DNA of 64,000 nucleotides from Photobacterium angustum (GTDB lineage Bacteria; Pseudomonadota; Gammaproteobacteria; Enterobacterales; Vibrionaceae). Each line of letters begins with the position of its first letter. Positions within the stretch are counted from its first letter, which is position 1. Shown piece after piece: positions 33,209-42,700 of the stretch. The position numbers and the translations under genes were made by a program. The DNA is taken from the NCBI RefSeq assembly GCF_003026365.1, contig NZ_PYOM01000010.1:62001-126000 (forward strand). Reading direction: 5' to 3'. The notes beneath the pieces are model-generated. The model saw nothing but the letters and a program-made list of their open reading frames with translations. It made no database searches and was not told the DNA's origin.

Positions 33209-34252
33209 CTAGCGCCCCCCTTTTTTAATCACAAGAAAGATAAAGAAAGGGATCCCAACAATAGACATTACAACGGTGAGGGGCAAAATGATCCCAGGCA
33301 TAATTGCTTTACTCGCAATAGAGGCTAACTCTAATAATACCGCTCCAACTAAGAATGATGCGGGCAAGAAGAAGCGTTGATCTTCACCTAAAACCATCCG
33401 TGCAATATGCGGAGCAACTAGACCAACAAACCCGACTGCGCCAACAAATGAAACCGAGATTGAAGTAATAATTGAAACTAACACCAAGGTTTTCATGCGT
33501 AGACGCTTGACGTTAATTCCCATCGATTCGGCACGTTCTTGTCCCATTTTTAATGAAGATAATCGCCAAGCATCTTTCATCATAATGATTAATACAATGG
33601 GTAACAAAATCAGTAAGAAAACAATTTTTTCCCAACTACCGCGATCCAGTGACCCCATTTGCCAGAAGACTAAAGTTTGCAATTGGGTTTCGCTGGCAAT
33701 GTATTGCATCATGATCAGCAAACTATCGTATGCAAACATAACGGCAACACCAAATAACATCACACCTTCAATTGAGATACGCTTTATCGATGAAATCCCT
33801 GCGATCAATAACGTCGTTAATAAACACATAATGAACGCCATCACGGCTATTTGATATTGTGCAGGGATAAAGGGCAGAGCAACGACATTAGTGATAACTA
33901 AAGACGCCCCGAATCCGGCTGCCGCTGAAACACCAAAGGTATAAGGATCCGCTAGCGGGTTATGCAATGTTGTTTGCATTTGTGCGCCAGCCAAGGCTAA
34001 TGCTCCCCCAATAAAAGGGGCCATGAGTGACATTGGCATGCGTATATCCCACACAATGACTCGACTGGCGATAGCACTTTGGCTTGGTGTAAAAATCGCT
34101 TGGATCACTTGTGAAAAAGAGAGACCTTGTGAGCCAATAAGAACATCAATAATAACAAATAACACACTTAAAATGGCAAGGCTGATCAGTGCAATTCTTT
34201 TATTACGAGAACGAATATGGTGAGCTCTCAATTCGAATGTAATGCTGTTCAC
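33209..34252 (-). CDS. iron-siderophore/heme-type ABC importer, permease (FecCD family)
   Basis: A 347-residue inner-membrane permease with about ten hydrophobic segments. The FecCD landmarks are VWDIRMPMSLMAPFIGGALALAGAQMQTTLHNPLADPYTFGVSAAAGFG (residues about 68-115) and GFVGLVAPHIARMVLGEDQRFFLPAS, the coupling-helix block that contacts the ATPase. Start is GTG at 34252. It overlaps the stop of the upstream binding-protein gene by four bases (GTGA), a sign of translational coupling. Confidence 0.92.
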   Translation of the reverse strand: MNSITFELRAHHIRSRNKRIALISLAILSVLFVIIDVLIGSQGLSFSQVIQAIFTPSQSAIASRVIVWDIRMPMSLMAPFIGGALALAGAQMQTTLHNPLADPYTFGVSAAAGFGASLVITNVVALPFIPAQYQIAVMAFIMCLLTTLLIAGISSIKRISIEGVMLFGVAVMFAYDSLLIMMQYIASETQLQTLVFWQMGSLDRGSWEKIVFLLILLPIVLIIMMKDAWRLSSLKMGQERAESMGINVKRLRMKTLVLVSIITSISVSFVGAVGFVGLVAPHIARMVLGEDQRFFLPASFLVGAVLLELASIASKAIMPGIILPLTVVMSIVGIPFFIFLVIKKGGR

Positions 34253-35406
34253 TGACTCATTGCCTTAAAGTTATTTTGACCAAACTGACCACTTAGATGA
34301 CGATTACCAAACTTAAGGTTCATCTCTTCAAATGTCTTTTCTGGTTGTAGCTTTGAAAAAAGTGAAGGGTGTAACCATTTTGCAAAATACTCAATCGCCA
34401 CTAAGTTGTAAGGCGAGTTGTAAAATGGCATATAAATCGAATAAACATTCTTCTGTTGGTAAGCTGTTAGTGCTTGTAGCCATGGTCGATTCATCAAACT
34501 GGTTGTCGCTTTTTTAATTGCGGCGTGGTTAGGAGAGTAACCCAGTGGAATACCATTTGTTGCCTGACCATCATTGGTGATCCAACCGGTCGTTTGCATA
34601 ATATAAACATTAGGCTGTGAGGTGATGACTGTCTCTGGTGACATCTGCCCAGTTTCAGAACCGTCAAGCGGCGCTATCGCAATATTTTCAGCCTTAAGCA
34701 TTGGGATGTAAGCGCCCATATTACCATTAGCGAAAGTACGGCAGCATGAATCACTGTAACCCGCAGCTCGTTCAATAAACACACGCGGAGTCGGTGCGTT
34801 TGGGTGCTGTGCAAGTGTATCTTTTATCGCATTCAAGTGACTTGTATAGTAATTGGCGAATGCATCGCCTTGCTTTGAGCGGTTAACAGCATCAGCGATA
34901 ACCTGTACTGATTTCACTGTGTTTTTGAGTGGCTTTTCACGGAAATCGACAGTTAATACTTTAATTCCAGCATCATTGAGCTTTTTCAATAAGCCTTTAT
35001 CTTCTGCCAATTTAATATTTGAGAGGTCAACGATAAAAAGATCGGGCTTTGGTTTTAGGTTAATAAAACGTTCAACATCAAATTCACCAGATTTAATAAG
35101 ACCGATAGTCGGAACATTTTTTAGTGAGGGGTATTGCTTAATATAACTAGCATACATGCTCGGTGCCGAAACTCGCATATCATCTCTTGCTGCAACAAGG
35201 TGTTTTGCTGCCTCTTTTTGATAAATAATTTCTAGCAATGGAAAAATACGACTGGTTGAAAGTGCAATGTTCTGAGGTTGATGATCAAAGGTAACATGTC
35301 TACCGGCAACATCAGTTACTGTAATGGGATAGGTGTTTGCTAAAGCGATATTAGAGACTGTTAAACCAACAGTAAGAGAAAGTAACGTTTTAATAGGCGT
35401 TTTCAA
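34249..35406 (-). CDS. iron-siderophore/heme-type ABC importer, periplasmic binding protein
   Basis: A 385-residue secreted binding protein of the TroA/FepB-like class. The signal peptide (LLSLTVGLTVSNIALA) is cleaved before NTYPITVTDVAGRHVTFDHQP, the usual strand opening these proteins. QNIALSTSRIFPLLEII, LKPKPDLFIVDLSN and the C-terminal PWLQALTAYQQKNVYSIYMPFYNSPYNLVAIEYFAKWLHP fit the two-lobe fold. A vicinal Cys pair (SDSCCRTF) is unusual. The start is TTG at 35406, with AAGGA upstream. It heads the operon, with the Fur site about 30 bases upstream. No TonB receptor lies alongside. Confidence 0.88.
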   Translation of the reverse strand: MKTPIKTLLSLTVGLTVSNIALANTYPITVTDVAGRHVTFDHQPQNIALSTSRIFPLLEIIYQKEAAKHLVAARDDMRVSAPSMYASYIKQYPSLKNVPTIGLIKSGEFDVERFINLKPKPDLFIVDLSNIKLAEDKGLLKKLNDAGIKVLTVDFREKPLKNTVKSVQVIADAVNRSKQGDAFANYYTSHLNAIKDTLAQHPNAPTPRVFIERAAGYSDSCCRTFANGNMGAYIPMLKAENIAIAPLDGSETGQMSPETVITSQPNVYIMQTTGWITNDGQATNGIPLGYSPNHAAIKKATTSLMNRPWLQALTAYQQKNVYSIYMPFYNSPYNLVAIEYFAKWLHPSLFSKLQPEKTFEEMNLKFGNRHLSGQFGQNNFKAMSQ

Positions 35407-35436
35407 AATGGCTATCCTTAAAAAATTTTTCGAAAT

Positions 35437-35455
35437 AATAATGATAATAATTATC
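35437..35455 (-). promoter_or_regulatory. Fur box
   Basis: AATAATGATAATAATTATC matches the 19-base Fur consensus GATAATGATAATCATTATC at 17 positions. It lies just upstream of the binding-protein start, where ferric Fur would block the promoter of the three-gene importer operon under iron sufficiency. Confidence 0.85.
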
Positions 35456-35654
35456 GTTATAAATGTTTTTTATTGAGAGATAAGGATCCATTTGTGAAAG
35501 GTAATGAGACTCATTACTATATTTTGCTGTAGCAGAGTTAGATTATTTAGAGGGAGAATGGCTGTGAAACGTAGAGGAGAGTATGGATCCAAGAAAGCGA
35601 TTATTTGAGTAGCACTATAAGTACTTGGATCTCATATTAATATTAAGACTATGA

Positions 35655-36125
35655 TTACAAAGCGTCTACTGCAGCACTAAAACCATCAGCTGATAAGTTA
35701 AAACCTGCGATATCAACGTAGTTTTTAGTTTGAAATAGGTCGAAAACTTGTGACATTTCCGCACCATTATTGCTGGCATAAGCATAGGCTGTACATGTGT
35801 TATTAGTGGGGTCGAAGCTAGTAGATACATGTAATAAGGTTTGTTTAGCAACATTGTAATTATCTAGTGCCGAAACATATTTCCAGCTGTTACACACACT
35901 TTGGCTAGTAGGCATATGGTCGATAAAGTCGATACGCGTGAGTTGATGTGAGTCACTGCTAAAATGAAAAACGTAGGTTTGATTGCCAAAATCAGTTTGA
36001 GTGATCAATTCATTTTTTGATGGGACAGCTTGATAAGTATTATGTTGAGTGGTGTCAGCAAAAGCATTAGAAATACTAAAAATAGAAAAAGTAAGTGCAA
36101 CTAGTGAGGTAGAACGCTTAAACAC
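35655..36125 (-). CDS. secreted hypothetical protein
   Basis: A 156-residue exported protein of unknown function. Taking the GTG at 36125, with TGGAG eight bases upstream, gives MFKRSTSLVALTFSIFSISNAFADTT, a clean signal peptide; upstream in-frame starts (a TTG at 36158) would bury it. The mature part is Thr-, Asn- and Ser-rich and has two Cys residues (SVCNSWKY, NNTCTAYAY) that could form one disulfide. It ends DIAGFNLSADGFSAAVDAL. Single gene. It lies upstream of the Fur-regulated operon on the same strand, but separated from it by about 200 bases that include the Fur site. Confidence 0.65.
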   Translation of the reverse strand: MFKRSTSLVALTFSIFSISNAFADTTQHNTYQAVPSKNELITQTDFGNQTYVFHFSSDSHQLTRIDFIDHMPTSQSVCNSWKYVSALDNYNVAKQTLLHVSTSFDPTNNTCTAYAYASNNGAEMSQVFDLFQTKNYVDIAGFNLSADGFSAAVDAL

Positions 36126-36494
36126 TGATATAACTCCACGAAACTCGATTTCAATCAAAGCCTAATAACATGCCTGTTAAGCATTCATAATGCAAATGTT
36201 TTACTACGGAACAGCGGTATAATTAAATTCCATTTGCAGTAATAGAAGTAAAAATTAAACGATACTCAAATAGTTGTATTTCATGATTTGTATAATAGCT
36301 ATATATGTAACGCCATATGTATTTTTCAATATAATTTCATGTGTATTAAAACGTTACATTTTTGATCTTTTAAAACAGTAAATATACTGCCATATTTTTG
36401 ACTTAGTATTTTATCTCTAAAAACGTTAATTTTTTCAATTAAATAATGTTAGACAGAGGCGCAATCGTTCTTACTGGAATGGATAACCTAATTC
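36126..36494. other. 369-base AT-rich divergent intergenic region
   Basis: Divergent promoters for the secreted protein and the NERD gene must be here. Two similar AACGTTA strings (near 36350 and 36423) occur, and the rest is A/T-rich with no clear hairpin. No gene seen. Confidence 0.45.
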
Positions 36495-37094
36495 ATGGAT
36501 ATGACATCAATAATATTTAATGCTCTACAGCCTTTATGTTGGATTATTCCGGTTGTTTTTATTCTGTTTTTAGTTAGATCACCGTGGTTTAAAGGTCGTG
36601 CAGGTGAATTAATTGTTCATTACCGTCTAAAACTTTTGCCAGCAAAACATTACAAAGTATTAACTAATGTAACCTTACCCAATGAAAATGGCACAACTCA
36701 AATTGACCATCTTGTTGTTTCTCAATACGGTATTTTCGTTGTGGAAACGATAAATATTAAAGGGTGGATTTTTGGTGGAACCTATCAGCCAATATGGCAG
36801 CAAGCATTGTTTAATCGCTCATCAGTATTTAAAAACCCTTTACATCAAAATGAAAAACATATTAAGACGCTTCAATATTTATTGGGGGTTGATGAAACGG
36901 CATTTCATTCAGCAGTGGTCTTTGTCGGTGATTGTACTTTTAAAACCGAGATGCCTGATAATGTAGTTAAATCAGTAAGTGCAATGATGCATTATATTCA
37001 CACATTTAAGACGCCGTTATTTACAGAGCTGCAGTTACAGCAATGGGTTGCTAGCATTGAAGGGACATCATTTAACCCAGACCATTGCAACTAA
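36495..37094 (+). CDS. membrane-anchored NERD domain protein
   Basis: A 199-residue protein with one N-terminal hydrophobic segment (LCWIIPVVFILFLV) and a NERD (nuclease-related) domain from residue 34 to about 145: GRAGELIVHYRL, then NENGTTQIDHLVVSQYGIFVVETINIKGWIFGG. NERD belongs to the PD-(D/E)xK nuclease superfamily, with Asp in the QIDH block and an E-x-K. Here the Asp (71) and Glu (84) are kept, but the E-x-K position reads ETI with Ile 86, so nuclease activity is doubtful. The C-terminal part (MMHYIHTFKTPLFTELQLQQWVASIEG) completes the domain. Single gene. Confidence 0.83.
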   Translation: MDMTSIIFNALQPLCWIIPVVFILFLVRSPWFKGRAGELIVHYRLKLLPAKHYKVLTNVTLPNENGTTQIDHLVVSQYGIFVVETINIKGWIFGGTYQPIWQQALFNRSSVFKNPLHQNEKHIKTLQYLLGVDETAFHSAVVFVGDCTFKTEMPDNVVKSVSAMMHYIHTFKTPLFTELQLQQWVASIEGTSFNPDHCN

Positions 37095-37297
37095 CGGTTA
37101 AGTAAAAGCATTACGATGTGCCTACATCGCTAGCAAGGCTGTACTCTATGCACTGAGAGTATTTGGGTATATTGCGTTTTTAAGTCAAATTATTTCTTTT
37201 ACGTGCTACAGAACTGCCTTTAACTTAATCCAGATTAAAGTTTTCACCTTTCTTTATCAGTAATATTCCCTCCATCTGTTCAAAATTGACAGGTATT

Positions 37298-37344
37298 AGA
37301 AAAAAGAACCGATACCCTAATCGTGTCACCGTTCTTTTTGTTCT
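37298..37344 (+). terminator. possible terminator or leader hairpin upstream of the OYE-family gene
   Basis: AAAAAAGAAC(C)G pairs with CGTTCTTTTT across a loop of about 20 bases, with a one-base bulge, then TTTTTG. It lies 200 bases after the NERD gene and 45 before the next start, so it could terminate the first or attenuate the second. Confidence 0.45.
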
Positions 37345-37387
37345 TCAATCTGATGATAAATCATAAAAAGATGTAAGAGGCTTCACC

Positions 37388-38500
37388 TTGAGTAATTTGT
37401 TTTCTGCAACTCACATTGGTTCGATGACGTTAAAAAACCGCTTTGTACGCAGTGCAACGTGGGAAAATATGGCGACAGAAGAAGGGCATATGACAGATAA
37501 GCTTTATGCTATCTATGAAGAGCTTGCCAAAGGTGAGGTTGGCTTAATTGTCACGGGTTATGCCAATATTGTAGAAGAAGAAAAGCCGAATGCGGGCATG
37601 ATGGGGATGTATAACGATTCTTTTATTGAAGAATACAAGAAGCTAACAGAGCTTGTACATCAGTATGATTCAAAAATTGTCATGCAGTTAGCCTATGGTG
37701 GTACGAAAACAACGTATAACCTTGGCGAACGTGTTATTTTTGCGCCAAGTGCAGTGTGTGAAAAAAGTACCCAAACATTGGGTAAAGCAATGACACAAGA
37801 AGAAATTGATTACATCGTTAATGCATTTGCACAAGCAAGCTTACGTGCTCAACAATCAGGTTTTGACGGTGTTGAAATTCATGCAGCGCACACTTATTTA
37901 ATTAATCAGTTTTTAAGCCCTTACTACAATCAACGTGAAGATCAGTACGGCGGCAGCCTTGAAAACCGTATGCGTTTCTTAATTGAAATTTACGATGCGA
38001 TCAGAAAGTTAGTAGGTAACGATTTTCCGATTTTAGTGAAATTAACCGCAACAGAGTTTTTTGAAGGTGGATTAACTTTTGAAGAAACGCGTGTTATTTG
38101 TAAAAAACTGGAAGCGATTGGTGTTGATGCCATTATTATCTCAGGCAATATTCATGGTAAAGCCGATACTATGGTTGGTGAAGTGCATGATGGTTATGAG
38201 ATTCAAGCTGAAGGTTACTTTAGCGAATATGGCCGTGTGATAAGTGAAGAAGTTAATGTACCAGTAATGACAGTTGGTGGCCTAAGTAATTACTGTGCAA
38301 TTGAAGCTCTTGCTGATAATACAAATATTGAATTATTTGCGTTTTCACGTCCGTTACTGACGGAGCCACAACTGATCAAACGTTGGAAAGAGGGTGATCG
38401 TATTGATGTTGAGTGTGAAAGATGCTCAAAATGTCGAACCCGCCGTGGTAATTTTTGTGTGACCTCTAAAACGAGAAAAGCTGAGATTGCAGCATTATAA
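37388..38500 (+). CDS. NADH:flavin oxidoreductase, old yellow enzyme family
   Basis: A 370-residue FMN-dependent ene-reductase-like enzyme. The TIM-barrel opens SNLFSATHIGSMTLKNRFVRSATWENMATEEGHMTD. The substrate-binding His pair is in FDGVEIHAAHTYLINQFLSPYYNQREDQYGGSLENRMRF, the family signature. The C-terminal Cys-rich CERCSKCRTRRGNFCV is reminiscent of [4Fe-4S] ligands in larger relatives (2,4-dienoyl-CoA reductase), but the second flavin domain is absent. Substrate unknown. The start is TTG at 37388 with AGAGG seven bases upstream. A bidirectional terminator closes it. Confidence 0.88.
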   Translation: MSNLFSATHIGSMTLKNRFVRSATWENMATEEGHMTDKLYAIYEELAKGEVGLIVTGYANIVEEEKPNAGMMGMYNDSFIEEYKKLTELVHQYDSKIVMQLAYGGTKTTYNLGERVIFAPSAVCEKSTQTLGKAMTQEEIDYIVNAFAQASLRAQQSGFDGVEIHAAHTYLINQFLSPYYNQREDQYGGSLENRMRFLIEIYDAIRKLVGNDFPILVKLTATEFFEGGLTFEETRVICKKLEAIGVDAIIISGNIHGKADTMVGEVHDGYEIQAEGYFSEYGRVISEEVNVPVMTVGGLSNYCAIEALADNTNIELFAFSRPLLTEPQLIKRWKEGDRIDVECERCSKCRTRRGNFCVTSKTRKAEIAAL

Positions 38501-38513
38501 TTTTAAGAGACAT

Positions 38514-38552
38514 ATAAAGAGTTAGCCCTGGCTTAAATGGCTAACTCTTTAC
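38514..38552. terminator. bidirectional terminator, OYE gene / VieA-like gene
   Basis: AAAGAGTTAGCC / GGCTAACTCTTT, a 12-bp stem with an 11-base loop, between convergent genes. Confidence 0.83.
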
Positions 38553-38556
38553 TTTG

Positions 38557-39750
38557 TTATTTTATTGCCAGATCTTGCTGTTTTACTTGCCACTGCTGAT
38601 ACCATTGGTCAATGCTGTCATATGGCATAGGGGGAGATATAAAGTACCCTTGTGCTTGTTGACAATGCATTTCCTGTAATTGCTTCCATAGACCTAGGTT
38701 TTCAACACCTTCAGCAATTGCAATTAAATTTAAGCGTTTAGTGAGCAATAAACATGATTCTACAATGGCTTCTGCGGTAATACTTGTTGGTAATGCCTGA
38801 ATAAACCCAAGATCAAGTTTAAGGGAATTAAACGTCAATGTTTCTAACTGTTTAAGTGACGAATAGCCAGTACCAAAATCATCAATGGATAAAACAAATT
38901 CGTGCATACTTAAGCGTGATGCTGACTCAATAGCTTCACCAACCGATTCAAATATATCTGATTCTGTTAGTTCAAAATATAACCATTGATTTAAATCGTA
39001 ATATTGTTCTTTTAATTTAAGTACACAGTTGATGAAATGTGGATCAGCCAATGTTTTAGATGAAATATTTATCGCAATTTTTCGGTTATGGAAATATGAA
39101 CGATAACAAATTACGTAATTAATAATGTAAAGAGCTAATTGTTTTTCTTTATTATGTGCCATTATTTGATCAATAAACTGGTAAGCTGGAACCGTACCAT
39201 ATTCAGGATGAACTAAACGTATTAACGCTTCACAAGCAACCCATTCCCCAGTTTCAAGCGATACTATAGGCTGAAAGTGAGGAACAAACCAGTATTGTTC
39301 AAAAGCAAGATCGATAAATGCTTCATCCAATTTTATATCGCAAGTCTGTAGACGTTCAGGTAGTGCATTAGTTTGCTTTGCTGTTTCAATTAAAACACTA
39401 ATTTGCTTTAAGCAGGTGGGTTTAGCCAATGTGCCTAATAAGTTAAGTTTATAGTTAAGACACATCTTCTCAACACTGGCTAAGATATCTTGCTTCAAGG
39501 CACTAGTGATAATAATTGCACCTTTAAACTGTTGTTTTGCAATATGACCAAGAAAACTGATGCCATCCATCTCTGGCATATTTAAATCACATAACAATAG
39601 CTGTGGTTGATATTGCTGCATAATTTTTAATGCTTCGGCACCGTTAACCGCGCAATGAATTTCATCATTAACAGGATCGATAATACGAGCTAACTGTGTT
39701 GTTAGTACTTGGCGCTGAAAATCATGATCTTCTATCAATAGTATGCGCAT
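38557..39750 (-). CDS. response regulator with EAL domain, VieA-like
   Basis: A 397-residue receiver-EAL protein predicted to degrade cyclic di-GMP when its receiver signals. The receiver runs from RILLIEDHDFQRQVL to about residue 120, with the phospho-acceptor Asp in LLLCDLNMPEMDG (about 54) and a Lys in LAKPT. The EAL domain starts near residue 145 with VACEALIRLVHPEYG (about 170), then NISSKTL, ELTESDIFES, SIDDFGTGYSSL, LKLDLGFIQ, AEGVEN and AQGYFISPPM, so it looks catalytically complete. V. cholerae VieA has a further LuxR-type HTH; this one stops after the EAL domain and lacks it. It begins one base after the VieS-like stop. Confidence 0.88.
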   Translation of the reverse strand: MRILLIEDHDFQRQVLTTQLARIIDPVNDEIHCAVNGAEALKIMQQYQPQLLLCDLNMPEMDGISFLGHIAKQQFKGAIIITSALKQDILASVEKMCLNYKLNLLGTLAKPTCLKQISVLIETAKQTNALPERLQTCDIKLDEAFIDLAFEQYWFVPHFQPIVSLETGEWVACEALIRLVHPEYGTVPAYQFIDQIMAHNKEKQLALYIINYVICYRSYFHNRKIAINISSKTLADPHFINCVLKLKEQYYDLNQWLYFELTESDIFESVGEAIESASRLSMHEFVLSIDDFGTGYSSLKQLETLTFNSLKLDLGFIQALPTSITAEAIVESCLLLTKRLNLIAIAEGVENLGLWKQLQEMHCQQAQGYFISPPMPYDSIDQWYQQWQVKQQDLAIK

Positions 39751-39751
39751 T

Positions 39752-42700
39752 CTAGTTACCCTTTAAATTATCGATTTGTTGAGTGAGCTGACTAACTAAA
39801 GCTATTAATGATTCATAGTGGTGCTGCAAAGTATCGATTCTATGCTGTTGAATATCCTTTTCCACATCGATGCAAAGTGCATCAAGCTGGTGGAACGTCA
39901 TGACACGAGCTGCACCTTTAATTCTATGGATAATTAAGCTCACTAATTCAATATTATTTTCGTTAATAGCGATATTTAAGTCATGCTGGTCTTCAAAACA
40001 TGATGCAAGATATTGATCGAGCAATGTATAGGTTGTTTCACTATCACCGAAGATATCAATAAGCTCGTTGATATTAACCAAATCAATTGTGTTGTCACTA
40101 TTTATTAGGTTATCAGGCACGATGTGATCATATGTTGACGTGACATTGTCACAATCGATACTCGGTAGCCATGGGTTTAATACGGTATTTAATTCATCTA
40201 ATGTAATTGGCTTAATTAAATACGCATCAAACCCAATCTCTTTAAAAAATTGTTCGTTAGATAGCGCATCTGCTGTTAACGCCAATACAGGAAGAGGCTT
40301 AGCATCTAGTTTCTGTTCTTTTTTACGAATAGCTTTAACCAGTTCAAAACCATCAAGCTCAGGCATATGGCAATCTGTAATTAAGAGGTCATATGAATTC
40401 TTGCTTAATGCATCTAGTGCTTTTTGACCGTTATCTACAATATCAACCGCATAGTTAAGTTGCTCTAGTTGTTGTTTAAGGATCTGCTGGTTAATGGGGT
40501 GATCTTCTGCAACCAGAATGTAACGCCCTTTTGCAACAGCCTGCTCATAGGTATATGCACGCTTTTCCATGCTGGTTATTTCAGGGAATAGGGTATTTTT
40601 ACACGTCTGTTTTGCTAACGCTTGGTAAAACACATCCGGCAATAATGGATTACAAGAAACGTTATAACCATCCGAGGTGTTTTGAGTGAAAAAATGGCTA
40701 GGAGAGCTAATTGTAATAACGTTTATTGAGGGTAAATTAGCCTTAAACCATGCTGAATCAATATTGTGATCAGCAAGCCACGTATCTTTTACGATAATCG
40801 TATTGATTTTATTTGTTAGTATGAATGCTGGTAATTTGGCATTGTTTGAAATTGCAATTTTTGTGTATGAGCATTGCCATGATTGTAAATATAACTCTAA
40901 ATATTGATCGTCAATATCGCCCAGCAGGCCACAATGTTTATGTAAAGGCTTGACCGATTTCTTTTCTACAACAGGGAAGGGTATTGTCACACTAAATGTA
41001 GTGCCAATATCGATGTCACTTTTTGCCACAATTTCCCCGCCCATTAGTTGTGCTAATTGATGGCAAATGGATAAACCTAGCCCTGTACCACTAAATCGGC
41101 GGTTACTGTTTTGCTCAACTTGAACAAATGGTTGAAATAAACGCTGTAAATCTTCTGGTTTAATACCTATACCTGTATCAGTGATTGAGAATGTCAGTCG
41201 TTGTTGTGATGCTGATTCTTGGATCATATCAACAGCAAGATGAATGTTTCCTTGCACGGTAAACTTAATCGCATTGTTGATAAGATTATTAAGAATTTGT
41301 GTTAAACGTACATCATCAAACAGTAAACAGTGTGCGATAGCGGGATCTAGCCACAAGGTGAATGTAATCTCTTTTTGCTGAGCATGAATAGAGTGGGGCT
41401 GAACTAATTCATGAATAAGATCAGAAATATTATTTTCACTTGGGCTAATACTGAGCTTACCGGCTTCAATTTTCGAAAAATCTAGTACATCATTAACAAT
41501 GTTTAGCAAGTTACGTCCTGATTGCGACAAGTTATGATGAATTTGACGTAATTCGGTTGTTTTTACATGTGGTTCCATTAGCTCTAATAAACTCAGAATA
41601 CCGCTGATTGGTGTGCGGATCTCGTGGCTCATCATTGCCAAGAAGCGTGATTTAGATTCAGTGGCGGCTAGTGATTTCTCGTTAGCTTCCATTAATGCGA
41701 CTTGCTGCTCTTTCGTTTGCGTAATATCTAGAATGATAGTATTCCACTGCCAACCATTTTCAACTTCCGATATTTGACAACGGAGTTCTATCCAGCGTGG
41801 TTTAAGTGCATTGGAATGAATTTGTAAATTAGTACTCCAGTAACCTACAGAAACCGCTTGCTGCATTGCTAAATATAGCGATGTAAAGTCGTCACGTTGC
41901 TTTAAAATGTTGAATAGTAGCGATGGACTTTTATAAATCATTGATGCTTCATAATCGATGAAATGATTAATCTTTTCACTGATAAACAAAAATTCGATAT
42001 CGTATGGGTCGTGGCTTTTTTGTAAGTGCTGAATTAATACCCCATCAAAATTGTTGGTGAGATATGTCAGTTTTTGCTCTGCATTTTTTCTTTGGGTGAT
42101 CTCTCTACTTAATCGGCGATTCCAATAGATAATCACAGTAATAATACTAAAAATTACTGTTGTAACAATGATCGCCCAGCCAATGATTTGGCTGTAATTA
42201 ACGTCAGATTTTATGGTTATAGAATGCCACTTTCTAAAGCTATTCGTTAGATTTTCTGGCGGCAATGCTGTAATCACTTTATTGATGATATTTCTTAACT
42301 GAAGATTGTTATTATCTACCGCAAATTTAATTGAACGTTGGTGTTTATCTAACTTGCTAGGTACAATTTTTAACTGGCCAAGAAATTCATTTTGTAATAA
42401 TACATGCGCTTGGCTGAGTGAAATAACAGCATAATCGAGTTGATCATTGAGCAATGCTGTTAGCATTTCATTCTTTGAATCAAAACTTATTATTCTGTTA
42501 TTCGGGTACAAGTTTAAAGCAAGATTTTTAACAAAGCTTGATTGAATTACACCAATACTATTTTTAGCTGTAATGCCGTAACTATTTTTATTTGAAATTT
42601 TATTAACAATAACCCAGCCTTCCTGCCCGTAAGGCATGCTAAAAAGCAGTTCTTTTTTTCGTAATGAAGAGGATGCAACCGCACTGAGAATATCTATTTC

